From contig NZ_JASJOM010000006.1 in the NCBI RefSeq assembly GCF_030271255.1, forward strand, positions 124,001 to 188,000: a stretch of 64,000 nt of DNA, given 5' to 3'. Positions 8,795 through 18,452 of the stretch are shown here, one piece after another (within the stretch, counting starts at the first letter, position 1; each line of letters starts with the position of its first letter). The DNA is from Peribacillus folii. GTDB lineage: Bacteria; Bacillota; Bacilli; Bacillales; DSM-1321. The position numbers and the translations under genes are program-made. The notes under the pieces are model-generated. The model searched no databases. It saw only the letters and a list, made by a program, of their open reading frames with translations, and was not told the origin of the DNA.

Positions 8795-8890
8795 CTTCTT
8801 TGAGTTCCCTATTTTTATAGGATCACTTTATTCCAGAAAGGCTTTCATGTTTGTCGGCTTTCCCGATTGTTCCTTCCCGCTTCTCCTAAA

Positions 8891-11800
8891 CTATACTTCC
8901 ATTAAATGCGACCCATCAAAGAAAAACAGGTAACGGTTGGTAACCTTCTTATTCAATATCCCTTCGACAGCCCTCGTATAAAGCTGGAGCTGCATCCGGT
9001 ATCGATCGGCAAGGATTTCTTTGGCCCCTTCAAACCCGCTGGCAAACCGGCCTGATATCGTATCCGTTTTATAATCCAGGAGGACAAGGCCCTGTTCATC
9101 CTCAAAAATGCAATCAATTACACCTTGAATGAGGATTTCCTCTTCGCCAGAAGTCCATTCAGCGTATGCTTCCTTTGCCGGCAACGACATCGTGAATGGC
9201 ACTTCCCGGCGAATATTCAGCGACCTTTGCATTCTTTGCCCGATTTCACTCTCAAAGAAAACGACAATCGTCTCAGGCTCCACCGCTTCTTTCTGCTCCT
9301 CTGTCAACAATTCACGTTCAATCAAGTCATCCATCAAGTTTTCGACCGCCTGAACGGTAATCTCCTTTGATAAATCGATATGCTGCATCACTAAATGGGT
9401 AATCGTCCCCCTTTCCGCAGGTGTAAGCGACTTTTCCTGCATGAAAGTAGGACGCTTCGTGATCGGACGCTTAAATTTGCGCAATAATTCCGTGGAACCC
9501 GCCTCGTCCCTCAATTCGTATTGACGCTTCAGCTCAGAAACAGATTGCTTCGAGCGGTGCACGGACGCTTCAGATTCCGGGTACTTCCATCCAAGCTGCG
9601 CCTTGATATCTTCATAAAACTCGGAAACGATCCCGACCTTTTCCGATTTCTGGACATGCTCAAGTAATTGCTCCTGTGCAAGCGCCTCTTCCTGATCAAG
9701 AACGGCAAGCTCCTCACTTGGAACGATCGTAATCGACCAGTTTGATGGATGCGACTCCATTTCGAATCCTTGACCTTCAACAAGCGAATCGCGATGGCGG
9801 ACTAAGGCTGGGCCGATCCAGTCAAGATAGCTTTTTGCACCTGCCCGCACATAGTCCTTCAATAGCCATTCCCCATGCGCCGCATTGCTTGCCCAGTCTT
9901 GCTGCGTTTTCTCGGCATCACTGATGCTTGCTATCAAATAAAGCTTTTCCTTAGCCCTTGTAAGTGCCACGTAGAGGACCCGCATCTCCTCGGCAATCGA
10001 TTCAAGCTGCTTCTTCTTCTTAAATGCCATCTGGGGCAAGGATGGATAAGTGATCCGTAATTCTGGATTAACATACTTGGCTGCGAATCCATAATCCTTA
10101 TCGAGCAGATAAGATTTGCGGATATCCATCAAATTGAATGGTTTGGACAGTCCGGCAATAAACACGATCGGGAATTCCAAGCCCTTTGAGGAGTGAATCG
10201 TCATCAGGCGGACTACATCTTCCTGTTCCCCTAACGCCCGAGCCGCCCCTAAATCATCTCCGCGCTCCTGCATCCTTTCGATGAAACGCAGGAAACGGAA
10301 CAATCCGCGGAATGAGCTTGCCTCATATTGCCGCGCCCTGTCATACAAAGCCCTTAAATTGGCCTGACGCTGTTTGCCGCCAGGCATCCCCCCTGCAAAA
10401 TCGTAGAACTGGGTGTCGCGGTACAATAGCCAAATTAAATCTGACAAAGCTTCCTGCCTGGCAAGCTTCCTCCAACTGATCAGTTTTTTATAAAAAGCCG
10501 AGGCCTTTTCATAAAGCACCGGATACTCCTCCCGATCACTCTTCCTGTAAAAATCGGCTAAGGCCTCGTAATAGCTCCCGGTATGGAATAAACGTATCTG
10601 TGACAGTTGTTCTTCATCCAATCCGACAATGGGGGAACGAAGAACGGATGCCAAGGGAATATCCTGTTGCGGATTATCGATCACCTTCAATAAGGAAATC
10701 ATAATCGCAACTTCTGTCGCTTCAAAATACCCTGTCGATAAGTTGGCATAGACTGGAATCCCCTGCTTCTTCAATTCTTCCATGATTTGCGGTGCCCATG
10801 GCATCGAACGCAGCAGGATGACCATATCACGATAAGTGGCCGATCGGTACTGTTTGGTTTTCGTATCATATATCGGATGTTTTTCGCTAATAGCCTTTTT
10901 AATGAGCCTTGCCATCTGCCTTGCTTCGAGCTGAGCTTTTTCAAGCTCTTCTGCCTCAAATCCATCCTCTTCCGCCGGTTCCGCATGAGCATTCGGTTCA
11001 GCTGCTCCATCAATCAAATGAAGTTCAATGGGGTTGGGAGCGTCTTCGGGATAAGGCGCACCTTTTTTCAATTGAGCATCCTCATCATAATCAATCTCCC
11101 CGACTGTGATGCCCATCAACTGCTGAAACAAGAAATTCGTTCCATCAAGAACCTCTTTACGGCTCCGGAAATTGCGGTTCAAATCAATTTTCAGGCCAGA
11201 ATCAATTCCATCACGGGTGAACCGATTGTACTTTCCAAGGAAAAGATTCGGTTCGGCAAGCCTGAACCGGTAAATGGACTGTTTGACATCACCCACCATG
11301 AAAAGGTTTCCGTCATATTCACCATCGGCCGTTACCAGTTTTAGAATCGATTCCTGAACAAGGTTCGTATCTTGATACTCATCGACAAGCACCTCTTTGA
11401 ACTGGTTTCTGTATTCGATGGCCGCCGCCGAAGGTTTACGCTCACCCGCCACGGTTTCACCAGTAAGGATTTGCAGGCAATAATGCTCCAAATCAGCAAA
11501 ATCGACCAAGTTCTTTTCTGCTTTGGCCGCGAAGAATCGAGCCTCGAATCGTTTCACCAGCATGATGAGTGTGTCCACATATCCCTTGAGCTCCCTTATA
11601 TCGCGCAGATAGCTTTCCGGCTTACGGGAAAACAGCTCCTCCTGTAACGCTTTGATGATTTTTTTCGCCTTATCACGATATTTCGTGGCCTCATCCGTTA
11701 TTTCCTTGACGAAATCAGCACCAGTGCAGCGTTTTGCCGTTCCAAATTTCACGTTTTGGATTTCTTCATAGAGCTCATCCCAGGATTCCTCCTTCGCTTC

Positions 11801-12619
11801 AGACAGCCTGGCCACCAAGGCCAGGTCAGCCAAATAGTTTTCAGCCCTTGGCGCCGGTCCCCCTGGTACCTTTGTCAGCGTGAGCGAGCGCTCCAATAAA
11901 TCCCTTGCGGTGTCCAATTGTAAACCAATATCGAATTTCAATGAAGTGATGAACGAAAGGTCGTCGATCCCCTCATCCTCAGCCAGCTCATACATGCTGG
12001 CGGCCCCATCGAGCCATTGATCGGGATCAGGGTTCGATTGCGAAAAATCATGGAGGGCCCCTACGATATCCTGAAGTGCATCATCGTTTCGATCGCTCGT
12101 AAATGCATCAACCAATTGAAAGAACGTTTCATTATCATTTTGTCCGTACTGCTCCTCGAAAAGCTCTTCCATTACTTCATCGCGAAGCAGCTGGACCTCT
12201 GTGGAATCCGCAATCCTGAAAGCTGGGTCGATATCCGTCATGTAATAATACTTCCGGATCACCTCTAAACAAAAAGAATGCAGTGTCGATATCGAGGCCC
12301 GATTGATCAAGCTCAGCTGCTTACGCAGATGCTGTGACTGCGGATTATCCTGGATCGCTTTTTCCAATGCTTCCCCTACCCTGTGCCGCATTTCGGCGGC
12401 CGAAGCATTGGTGAATGTCACGACGAGCAGTTCATCAACATCGATCGGCTCTTCTTCCGATATCACCTTTTGAATGATCCGATTGACAAGCACCGCCGTT
12501 TTCCCGGAACCGGCAGCGGCCGCAACCAAAATGTCCTGATCCTTGGCCCATATCGCCTTCCATTGATCTTCAGTCCAGGTCACATCTTCTGGCAGAGCAG
12601 GTATTTTCGTTTTACTCAT
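8891..12619 (-). CDS. addA: ATP-dependent helicase/nuclease subunit A (AddA)
   Basis: This 1242-residue UvrD-type helicase and RecB-type nuclease processes double-strand breaks with AddB and loads recombination at Chi. The Walker A motif AAAAGSGKTAVLV lies at residues 33-45. Helicase motifs VDEYQDTN and VGDVKQSIYRFR follow near 400-450, then MTIHSSKGLEFPIVF and RVLYVALTRAKEKL. The C-terminal nuclease motif is LVLLDYKTDT. I choose the ATG at 12619 because GAGGGGAGGG precedes it; a GTG at 12628 lies inside that ribosome site. Its start overlaps the end of addB by 8 bases, which implies coupling. Confidence 0.96.
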   Translation of the reverse strand: MSKTKIPALPEDVTWTEDQWKAIWAKDQDILVAAAAGSGKTAVLVNRIIQKVISEEEPIDVDELLVVTFTNASAAEMRHRVGEALEKAIQDNPQSQHLRKQLSLINRASISTLHSFCLEVIRKYYYMTDIDPAFRIADSTEVQLLRDEVMEELFEEQYGQNDNETFFQLVDAFTSDRNDDALQDIVGALHDFSQSNPDPDQWLDGAASMYELAEDEGIDDLSFITSLKFDIGLQLDTARDLLERSLTLTKVPGGPAPRAENYLADLALVARLSEAKEESWDELYEEIQNVKFGTAKRCTGADFVKEITDEATKYRDKAKKIIKALQEELFSRKPESYLRDIRELKGYVDTLIMLVKRFEARFFAAKAEKNLVDFADLEHYCLQILTGETVAGERKPSAAAIEYRNQFKEVLVDEYQDTNLVQESILKLVTADGEYDGNLFMVGDVKQSIYRFRLAEPNLFLGKYNRFTRDGIDSGLKIDLNRNFRSRKEVLDGTNFLFQQLMGITVGEIDYDEDAQLKKGAPYPEDAPNPIELHLIDGAAEPNAHAEPAEEDGFEAEELEKAQLEARQMARLIKKAISEKHPIYDTKTKQYRSATYRDMVILLRSMPWAPQIMEELKKQGIPVYANLSTGYFEATEVAIMISLLKVIDNPQQDIPLASVLRSPIVGLDEEQLSQIRLFHTGSYYEALADFYRKSDREEYPVLYEKASAFYKKLISWRKLARQEALSDLIWLLYRDTQFYDFAGGMPGGKQRQANLRALYDRARQYEASSFRGLFRFLRFIERMQERGDDLGAARALGEQEDVVRLMTIHSSKGLEFPIVFIAGLSKPFNLMDIRKSYLLDKDYGFAAKYVNPELRITYPSLPQMAFKKKKQLESIAEEMRVLYVALTRAKEKLYLIASISDAEKTQQDWASNAAHGEWLLKDYVRAGAKSYLDWIGPALVRHRDSLVEGQGFEMESHPSNWSITIVPSEELAVLDQEEALAQEQLLEHVQKSEKVGIVSEFYEDIKAQLGWKYPESEASVHRSKQSVSELKRQYELRDEAGSTELLRKFKRPITKRPTFMQEKSLTPAERGTITHLVMQHIDLSKEITVQAVENLMDDLIERELLTEEQKEAVEPETIVVFFESEIGQRMQRSLNIRREVPFTMSLPAKEAYAEWTSGEEEILIQGVIDCIFEDEQGLVLLDYKTDTISGRFASGFEGAKEILADRYRMQLQLYTRAVEGILNKKVTNRYLFFFDGSHLMEV

Positions 12620-15600
12620 TACTCTCACCCTCCCCTCTCAATAGATCAAGTACATCATTTTGTTTCTTTTGCGCTAAATTCCTAAACTGATTTTCCTCCA
12701 GGGACTGGTCGAATTGACATACAGATTTGAAGGAACAGAAGGTACAGGGCGTTTTTTCCTTTAATTTATATGGCGTTATATTCACGTCACCATCAACCAT
12801 TCGATCACCAGCCTCCTGATAAACGCGGCGAACATGGCGATTCAGCAGTGAAAACTCTTCCCTGCTGGCAACTTTGGAAGCGGCGAGAAGCGATCCATCC
12901 TTTTTGAATCCTGCCGGAATGATATCCGACTTACCCGAACTTTCGATATCGAGCGATTGGTCCATCATCTGGATGACATTGGAATGATTCAAAATAAGGC
13001 CATTCATTTTAAAGCTTTTATATATCTCTTCCTCAATTTTATCCAAGCTGAGCATACCTTTTGATTTGACGACGGGGTTATGCACATGAAAATATAAAAC
13101 GCCGGCAGGGATCGCTTCCTTGCCGATCAGCGAATTCGAATGTGTAACGACAATATCGAGATACGTCAGCATTTGCAGGGCAAGTCCATAATATACTTCA
13201 CTCATGTTCAATTCCTTTTCACTCGACTTATAATCGAGCACACGCAAATAGACCCCTTCCCCTTCTTCCGCTTTATCGACGCGGTCGATCCTGCCGATCA
13301 ATTCCATCTTCGTACCATTTTTCAATGTGAAAGTCAGCGGCGGCAGCTCCCCATTTTTCCCAAACCCAAGCTCCAAACCAACCGGAGCAAAACCGCTCAC
13401 CTTAGCATGCTCGCTCAATACCATCGAGGCACGTCCGATGACATTCTCCAATTTCCTGCGTAAATAGTGATGACGGTTCGTACTTAATAGAATTTGGTTT
13501 TGCAGTTTAGGCGCGAGTTTCTCCACGGCAAGCCTGGCAAGTTCCAAGCATTGTTCATTCGTTAATGCGGACCAAGGAATATCATGCTCCCTTAAATAAT
13601 CCGAAATCATTTTCAATGCTCCGTGGAACATCTCTCCGATATCCGGTGCATCCAAACGGAAAATTTGCCTTTCCCTTAATTTCAAGCCATGGGCTGCATA
13701 GTGGGAAAACGGGCAGCTATTGAACATTTCCATTCGCGACACACTTGTAAGTATGCTTTCCCCATATAATTGCTTACTCGTTTCTTCGGATAATTTCTTC
13801 GTTTTGTTCTGGTAAAATAGGCTCGATAACACCTTGGTTGCAAAAGGGCCAACCACTTCATCCTCTATAATGACGTTATAAACATCCCACCATAATGAAT
13901 GGATTGGATAGTTCCTTTTTTTAAGCTGTAATTGGGCAGCCAGATACGATAGGGCCACCTCGTGATTCGCGGCATATTTAAGTTGTTCCGCAGCAGGCAG
14001 GTCGGATGGATCATTCATGTAATGCACATCGGAGACGTTAGGCAGCACATCCCTCACCCTCTTTAAGTAGGAAGATGGCAACAGTGCTTTTCCTTCCTCA
14101 TCGGCAAGCGGATATGATAAATGGAGGGACTCTGCAGGCGTCGTGAATGCTTTATACGCGGTGAACTCCTCATCAAGGAGGCGCACCTTGGAGCTTGGGG
14201 CGACATCAAGTCCACCTGACACGAGCACCTCGCGATCACTATCGGAAAAAACTCCGTCAGAAACAGCCTTGCCCGGCAGGACCCCTTCATTCAGGCCGAT
14301 GACAAAAGCCGTCTTCACATCGTCCAGACGGGATAAATCGAGATTGGCGACTAGGACTTGGTCAATGGCAGGAGGAACCAAAGAGAATTCAAGCGATTCC
14401 AGTCCGGCTTCGATGATTGCCGCAAATTGCTTCATGGAAAGCTGCTCCCCGCTTAAAAGCTCAACGAATTGGTCCAATAGATCGACAATCGCATTCCATG
14501 TTTGTTCATGCTCTCTAGCCGAAACCAAATCCCCGGCTCCTTCGGCGTCCTGTTTCAGTTTTTCCAATTTTTCCGGCACATGCAATTCTTCAAGATATAA
14601 ATAAAGGGCTTCGCATAATTCCCTTCCATTATCAGCCTTCTTGACACGTTTTGAAAGCTTAAGGATGGGTTCGGTAAATAGTTGCTTCATTTCATTCAGC
14701 TCTTGCTCGAGCAGCATTTCCTTGTCCGTCTGGTTCCGGTCCTCCAGCTCCAGTCCCCGGAAGCGCCTGTATGACCAACGATCCTTTGCAGTCCATCTGC
14801 TCCCTTTAATTCCACGGGACAGCACATAGTTCTCCAGCTTATCCACCTGCTCGCGCATCCTGTCATGATTATTTTGCAGCGGAAAGAGAAGCTCCGTCTT
14901 GATGGCCCGAAACACCGGCTCATATCGCCAGTGACCATTGATTACCTCCAAAGTGGATCGAATCAATTCGATTAAAGGATGATTCAGCATCGTCCGTTTC
15001 GAATCGACGAATAACGGAATCTGATAATCGCGAAAAACAGTTTGTAAAATATCCGAGTACATTTCCCCATTCCGAACTAAAATTGCGATATCACGGAAAC
15101 GATGTTCCTTTTTCCGGACGAGCGTCAAGATATCCCGGGCAACGCCTTCAATTTCTGCCCTGCGGTTAACGGCCTGTGCTATCGTTACATCAGGTGAGCG
15201 ATCAAACGCCCGTATAGGACGAATGGCAAAATACGTTTCGAGATGATCCAGTCCTGGACTATTACGGAACCTTTCCGTTCCCGTTAAAACCCGATCGGCT
15301 GAAATTGGGATGTTATTCCTCAATCCCGCTTGATAAAGGTGATGATACAGGTTTCCCGTTTGCCTGAACAATTGCAGGTCATCCGGGGCATATTGCTTAT
15401 AGGGCTGATCCAACGTCAATGAAACCGTCACATTTTTGCACAGCTTCATCATTTCTTCGACAATCAATAATTCCTGTGGCGTCAAGCTATAAAAGCCATC
15501 GATGTAGATTTCCGCATTCCTTATATATGAAGACTCGGCCATTTTCTCGATCAGTAAAGTGAAATAGTCTTCGGAGTCGAGATATTTGCCGGTCATTTCA

Positions 15601-16109
15601 TCCTCAAACGCCTGATAGATCAATTCAAGGTCATGCAGTTTATCCTGGATGCCGCTTGCCTCCTTTAGTGGTTCAGTCAAGAAGTTTTGAATGTCCCGCG
15701 GCTCGATGCAATACTGCTTGAATTCAGCCAGCATTTGCTCCATCTGGCCGATGAATCCCTGCTTATCCGCCGAACGGCGAAACAGCTTGAATTCCTCTTT
15801 TTTATCATCCATGATTTTCCGGATCAGCATATTGACGCCAACGCTGTCCAAATGGAGGCGGCTCATTCCCCCGGTTTCCTGAAGAACCCGCCAAGCCAGC
15901 CTGCTAAAACTGAAAACCTGTGTCCGAATCATTCCGGCAAGGCCTGGCGTTTTAATTAATTTATATTCAGATAGAAACGTCATCTGATCAGGAACGAGGT
16001 AGATGATTGGATTGCCTTCGGGATCTTCTGCCAGCTTGGAGCGGATTTCGTCCAATATGTTCGAGGTTTTCCCTGCACCCGATCTTCCCAGTAAAAAACG
16101 GAGTGACAT
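12612..16109 (-). CDS. addB: ATP-dependent helicase/nuclease subunit B (AddB)
   Basis: This 1165-residue partner of AddA has an inactivated helicase fold with Walker A GRSGAGKT at residues 8-15, and a second nuclease domain. The nuclease motif is VLDYKSSEKE. Cysteines in NSCPFSHYA and in CTFCSFKSVCQFD near the C-terminus are the expected four-cysteine iron-sulphur cluster ligands. The ATG at 16109 follows AGGGGGAA and gives the usual N-terminus MSLRFLLGRSG. An ATG 29 codons upstream lacks homology and a site. Together with AddA it forms the Gram-positive counterpart of RecBCD. Confidence 0.95.
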   Translation of the reverse strand: MSLRFLLGRSGAGKTSNILDEIRSKLAEDPEGNPIIYLVPDQMTFLSEYKLIKTPGLAGMIRTQVFSFSRLAWRVLQETGGMSRLHLDSVGVNMLIRKIMDDKKEEFKLFRRSADKQGFIGQMEQMLAEFKQYCIEPRDIQNFLTEPLKEASGIQDKLHDLELIYQAFEDEMTGKYLDSEDYFTLLIEKMAESSYIRNAEIYIDGFYSLTPQELLIVEEMMKLCKNVTVSLTLDQPYKQYAPDDLQLFRQTGNLYHHLYQAGLRNNIPISADRVLTGTERFRNSPGLDHLETYFAIRPIRAFDRSPDVTIAQAVNRRAEIEGVARDILTLVRKKEHRFRDIAILVRNGEMYSDILQTVFRDYQIPLFVDSKRTMLNHPLIELIRSTLEVINGHWRYEPVFRAIKTELLFPLQNNHDRMREQVDKLENYVLSRGIKGSRWTAKDRWSYRRFRGLELEDRNQTDKEMLLEQELNEMKQLFTEPILKLSKRVKKADNGRELCEALYLYLEELHVPEKLEKLKQDAEGAGDLVSAREHEQTWNAIVDLLDQFVELLSGEQLSMKQFAAIIEAGLESLEFSLVPPAIDQVLVANLDLSRLDDVKTAFVIGLNEGVLPGKAVSDGVFSDSDREVLVSGGLDVAPSSKVRLLDEEFTAYKAFTTPAESLHLSYPLADEEGKALLPSSYLKRVRDVLPNVSDVHYMNDPSDLPAAEQLKYAANHEVALSYLAAQLQLKKRNYPIHSLWWDVYNVIIEDEVVGPFATKVLSSLFYQNKTKKLSEETSKQLYGESILTSVSRMEMFNSCPFSHYAAHGLKLRERQIFRLDAPDIGEMFHGALKMISDYLREHDIPWSALTNEQCLELARLAVEKLAPKLQNQILLSTNRHHYLRRKLENVIGRASMVLSEHAKVSGFAPVGLELGFGKNGELPPLTFTLKNGTKMELIGRIDRVDKAEEGEGVYLRVLDYKSSEKELNMSEVYYGLALQMLTYLDIVVTHSNSLIGKEAIPAGVLYFHVHNPVVKSKGMLSLDKIEEEIYKSFKMNGLILNHSNVIQMMDQSLDIESSGKSDIIPAGFKKDGSLLAASKVASREEFSLLNRHVRRVYQEAGDRMVDGDVNITPYKLKEKTPCTFCSFKSVCQFDQSLEENQFRNLAQKKQNDVLDLLRGEGESNE

Positions 16110-16304
16110 CTCTTTTTCCCCCTTATATAACAACATTTTGTCTAAATCTATCATACCAGAAAACCCTTCATCGTTTTGGCTGGGTTCTGTTTCCAATCAA
16201 GATTCACTTTCTATCATTTTACCGTTTCCGGACCCCGAATACCAATCATACGTTCGCGTATCTCCAAAAGAAAAAGCCCTCTGCTTTATCGGGCCTTCGC
16301 AAAA

Positions 16305-16868
16305 TTATTCACCTGTAAATCTATAATTGAATTCTTTGAGGGGCCAATACCGAACATCCACCTTACCGACGACATTTTCCACTGGTATGAAGCCAAAGTG
16401 GCGGCTGTCCGCACTCTCCAAACGGTTGTCACCCATGACAAACAGTTTTCCTTTCGGAACGGTGGTCTCATCCGTCAATTCCTTCAATGTGAAATCCCCC
16501 GTAAAATCTTGATCTGGGAATCCTTCCTTCCACTTCTCGAGATAGGGCTCATCCACCTTCCTGCCATTTACATAAAGCCAATCATCCTTATAACGGATGC
16601 GGTCACCTGCAATTCCAATCACTCGCTTAACATAATCTTCTTGTGAATTCGCATGAAAAACGATAATGTCAAACCGGTGAATATCATGAATTTGATAATT
16701 GATTTTATTCACGACAAGTTTGTTGCCATCTTCAAGGGTCGGCTGCATCGACTTGCCTTCAACATCATAGCTTGAAAAGAAAAATGTACGGATCAAGATG
16801 TAAATAACAAAAGCTATCATGGCTGCTTTTATCCAATCGGATAAAGAATTCTTGTTTGTTTTTCCCAT
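16305..16868 (-). CDS. Type I signal peptidase
   Basis: This 187-residue membrane protease has one N-terminal transmembrane helix (about residues 13-31) and an extracytoplasmic catalytic domain. The serine-lysine dyad is Ser40 in GKSMQPTL and Lys81 in YVKRVIGIAGD. The box MGDNRLESADSRHFG is also present. It removes signal peptides from exported preproteins. Single-helix architecture is that of the Sip family. The position beside addB and yhjE matches sipV in B. subtilis, but the sequence could equally be called SipT- or SipS-like. Confidence 0.93.
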   Translation of the reverse strand: MGKTNKNSLSDWIKAAMIAFVIYILIRTFFFSSYDVEGKSMQPTLEDGNKLVVNKINYQIHDIHRFDIIVFHANSQEDYVKRVIGIAGDRIRYKDDWLYVNGRKVDEPYLEKWKEGFPDQDFTGDFTLKELTDETTVPKGKLFVMGDNRLESADSRHFGFIPVENVVGKVDVRYWPLKEFNYRFTGE

Positions 16869-16900
16869 CTCGTCAACCCCTACTACATTTATATTCTAAC

Positions 16901-17515
16901 TTATTGTCCATCTTCCCTCTTCATGCTTTTATTTAATCGGGCTTCGAGTCTTTTTCCGACATACCACAGGATGAATATGACGACCCCGATAATGATCGTG
17001 CGTATCGGCTTATGTATCAATGATACTAAATCATAACCTACGAAGCTAATCGTGAAAATCATTACCGCTTTCCCGCCTACGACCGCAAGCCCATATTGCA
17101 ACGGACTCACCTTTGACAGTCCAGCCACGATATTCACGATGGCCGAGGGTGTAAAAGGGAAGCAGAGCAGGATGAACAAAGGTCCGAATCCATGGCTTTC
17201 CACCCAAACCATCAACCGCTTAACCTGCTTATGTTTTTGTAAAAATCGAAAAAACCTCATTTGACCATATCTTCTGATGACTAAAAAGATCAAAAATGAC
17301 CCTGCAACCGCCCCAATCCAGGAAAATAAAAATCCCCACCAAAGACCAAAAGCGGTTGCATTAGCCAATACGAACACCACTAATGGTAAAAAAGGCAAAA
17401 ACGCTTCCAGCATCGGCAGTAAAATTCCGGGAATTGGACCGAATGAGCGATATTGCTGAATAAGCTGTGATATATGATCAAGTGTAAACCACTCACGTAT
17501 TGTCTCCAAGTCCAT
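16901..17515 (-). CDS. yhjE: TVP38/TMEM64 (DedA-like) family membrane protein YhjE
   Basis: This protein of about 204 residues has four to five hydrophobic helices. It carries the VTT/DedA-like motif FPFTPSAIVNIVAGLS and the preceding WVESHGFGPLFILLC. The family is linked to lipid scrambling and membrane homeostasis, but this member's function is unknown. I choose the ATG at 17515 because AGGGAG lies 7 bases upstream; an ATG at 17533 has no ribosome site. The gene is 32 bases upstream of the signal peptidase, likely one operon as in B. subtilis. A LexA-type box lies about 220 bases upstream. Confidence 0.85.
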   Translation of the reverse strand: MDLETIREWFTLDHISQLIQQYRSFGPIPGILLPMLEAFLPFLPLVVFVLANATAFGLWWGFLFSWIGAVAGSFLIFLVIRRYGQMRFFRFLQKHKQVKRLMVWVESHGFGPLFILLCFPFTPSAIVNIVAGLSKVSPLQYGLAVVGGKAVMIFTISFVGYDLVSLIHKPIRTIIIGVVIFILWYVGKRLEARLNKSMKREDGQ

Positions 17516-17733
17516 AATTATCTCCCTCGACATGCTGCTGTCAAAGCAGCATAAACTTATTAAAAAGCTGTTTATTTTAGATATATCACTTTCCTCTGAA
17601 ATTGCAAGAATTATTATCCATATATCTTCATACTTTCCCTATCTCAGGAAAACATAATCTTGTTAATGAACATTTCATCATTTTTCAAAACAACTTGCAA
17701 ATCGATTGAAGGTACAGTAGGATAATTGAATAA

Positions 17734-17745
17734 GAACAAACGTTC
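17734..17745. promoter_or_regulatory. LexA (SOS) box between yhjE and yhjD
   Basis: GAACAAACGTTC fits the Bacillus SOS-box pattern GAAC-N4-GTTC perfectly. It sits in a longer 9-bp perfect inverted repeat (17729-17737 and 17742-17750). It lies 60 bases upstream of yhjD and on the divergent side of yhjE. Confidence 0.72.
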
Positions 17746-17804
17746 TTATTATTACAAAAGGTACATATCCATAGTAAAAAGCGCTTTGTCAGAAAGGGGC
17801 GGTC

Positions 17805-18179
17805 ATGATGACCCGCATTCCAGAAGTTGACCGGGACATGATTGAAAAAGCCATCTACCTCCCGATGGTGATTACAATCTTAAACCGGGATCTCAAAGTC
17901 ATCGAAATCAGTCCATTTAAATTAAAAAGGCCTTATTCCCAACTGGTCGAGCATATCCTCAAAATCGTTCAGGACGATTTTGCCGAGGTTCGACGCTATC
18001 TTCGCAAGGAAAATATCAAGGTGAGTGAAATCAAACGCGATGAATCCTTCACCATGTATTGTTTTCTATACAAAGGATACGAGGAACATCATAATTATTT
18101 CAATCCACGCCTTCGCAACAAAACCGAAGACCTTTTATGTTATTACTTTTTCGAAAGAAGCCATGGTTCAAGGAAATAG
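17805..18179 (+). CDS. yhjD: YhjD-like protein of unknown function
   Basis: This 124-residue protein is soluble and mixed alpha/beta. It begins MMTRIPEVDRDMIEKAIYLPMVITILNRDL and ends in a basic, aromatic region (LLCYYFFERSHGSRK). It resembles YhjD of B. subtilis by sequence pattern and place next to yhjE; no function is known. The double ATG follows AGAAAGGGG. The perfect LexA-type box in its promoter suggests DNA-damage induction. A strong terminator follows 90 bases downstream. Confidence 0.7.
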   Translation: MMTRIPEVDRDMIEKAIYLPMVITILNRDLKVIEISPFKLKRPYSQLVEHILKIVQDDFAEVRRYLRKENIKVSEIKRDESFTMYCFLYKGYEEHHNYFNPRLRNKTEDLLCYYFFERSHGSRK

Positions 18180-18266
18180 CCGGGTTATAGCCATATCCTT
18201 TCTGCAGAGATGTTAGTGCGAAGAATAACAAAAGTCCTTGAATGTTCAGGATGCATTACCATAAAC

Positions 18267-18302
18267 AACTCCCTTATCTTTATTGATAAGGGAGTTCATT
18301 TT
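18267..18302 (+). terminator. Terminator of yhjD
   Basis: A 12-bp perfect stem (18267-18278 and 18285-18296) with a 6-base loop is followed by CATTTT. Confidence 0.75.
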
Positions 18303-18452
18303 GATGAGGTTCATTTAATCCACACACCTCGATTCGCCGGTTTAACGATGAGCCTTGAAAAGAGCCTTGAACAGTACAAAACTGGATTAGCCAAACTCGG
18401 TCGAATCTTCCAACATACGCATATAACCTTTCCTTACATTAATTTCCCTTCT

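Larger units (their letters stand above)
8441..8890. other. Long convergent intergenic region between gerPF and addA
   Basis: This 450-base stretch lies between two converging genes. It contains a 15-bp imperfect hairpin after gerPF and the addA terminator. I found no ORF with a good ribosome site; the open frames in 8591-8794 have no recognisable content. In B. subtilis this position holds sbcD, sbcC and yisB, which are missing here. Confidence 0.6.

Noticed and set aside
10787-11344. 185-residue plus-strand frame inside addA
   Set aside because: It is antisense to well-conserved addA helicase sequence, has no ribosome site and shows no recognisable domain.
14143-14604. 153-residue plus-strand frame inside addB
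   Set aside because: Serine/arginine-rich antisense shadow of addB; composition is typical of reversed coding sequence.
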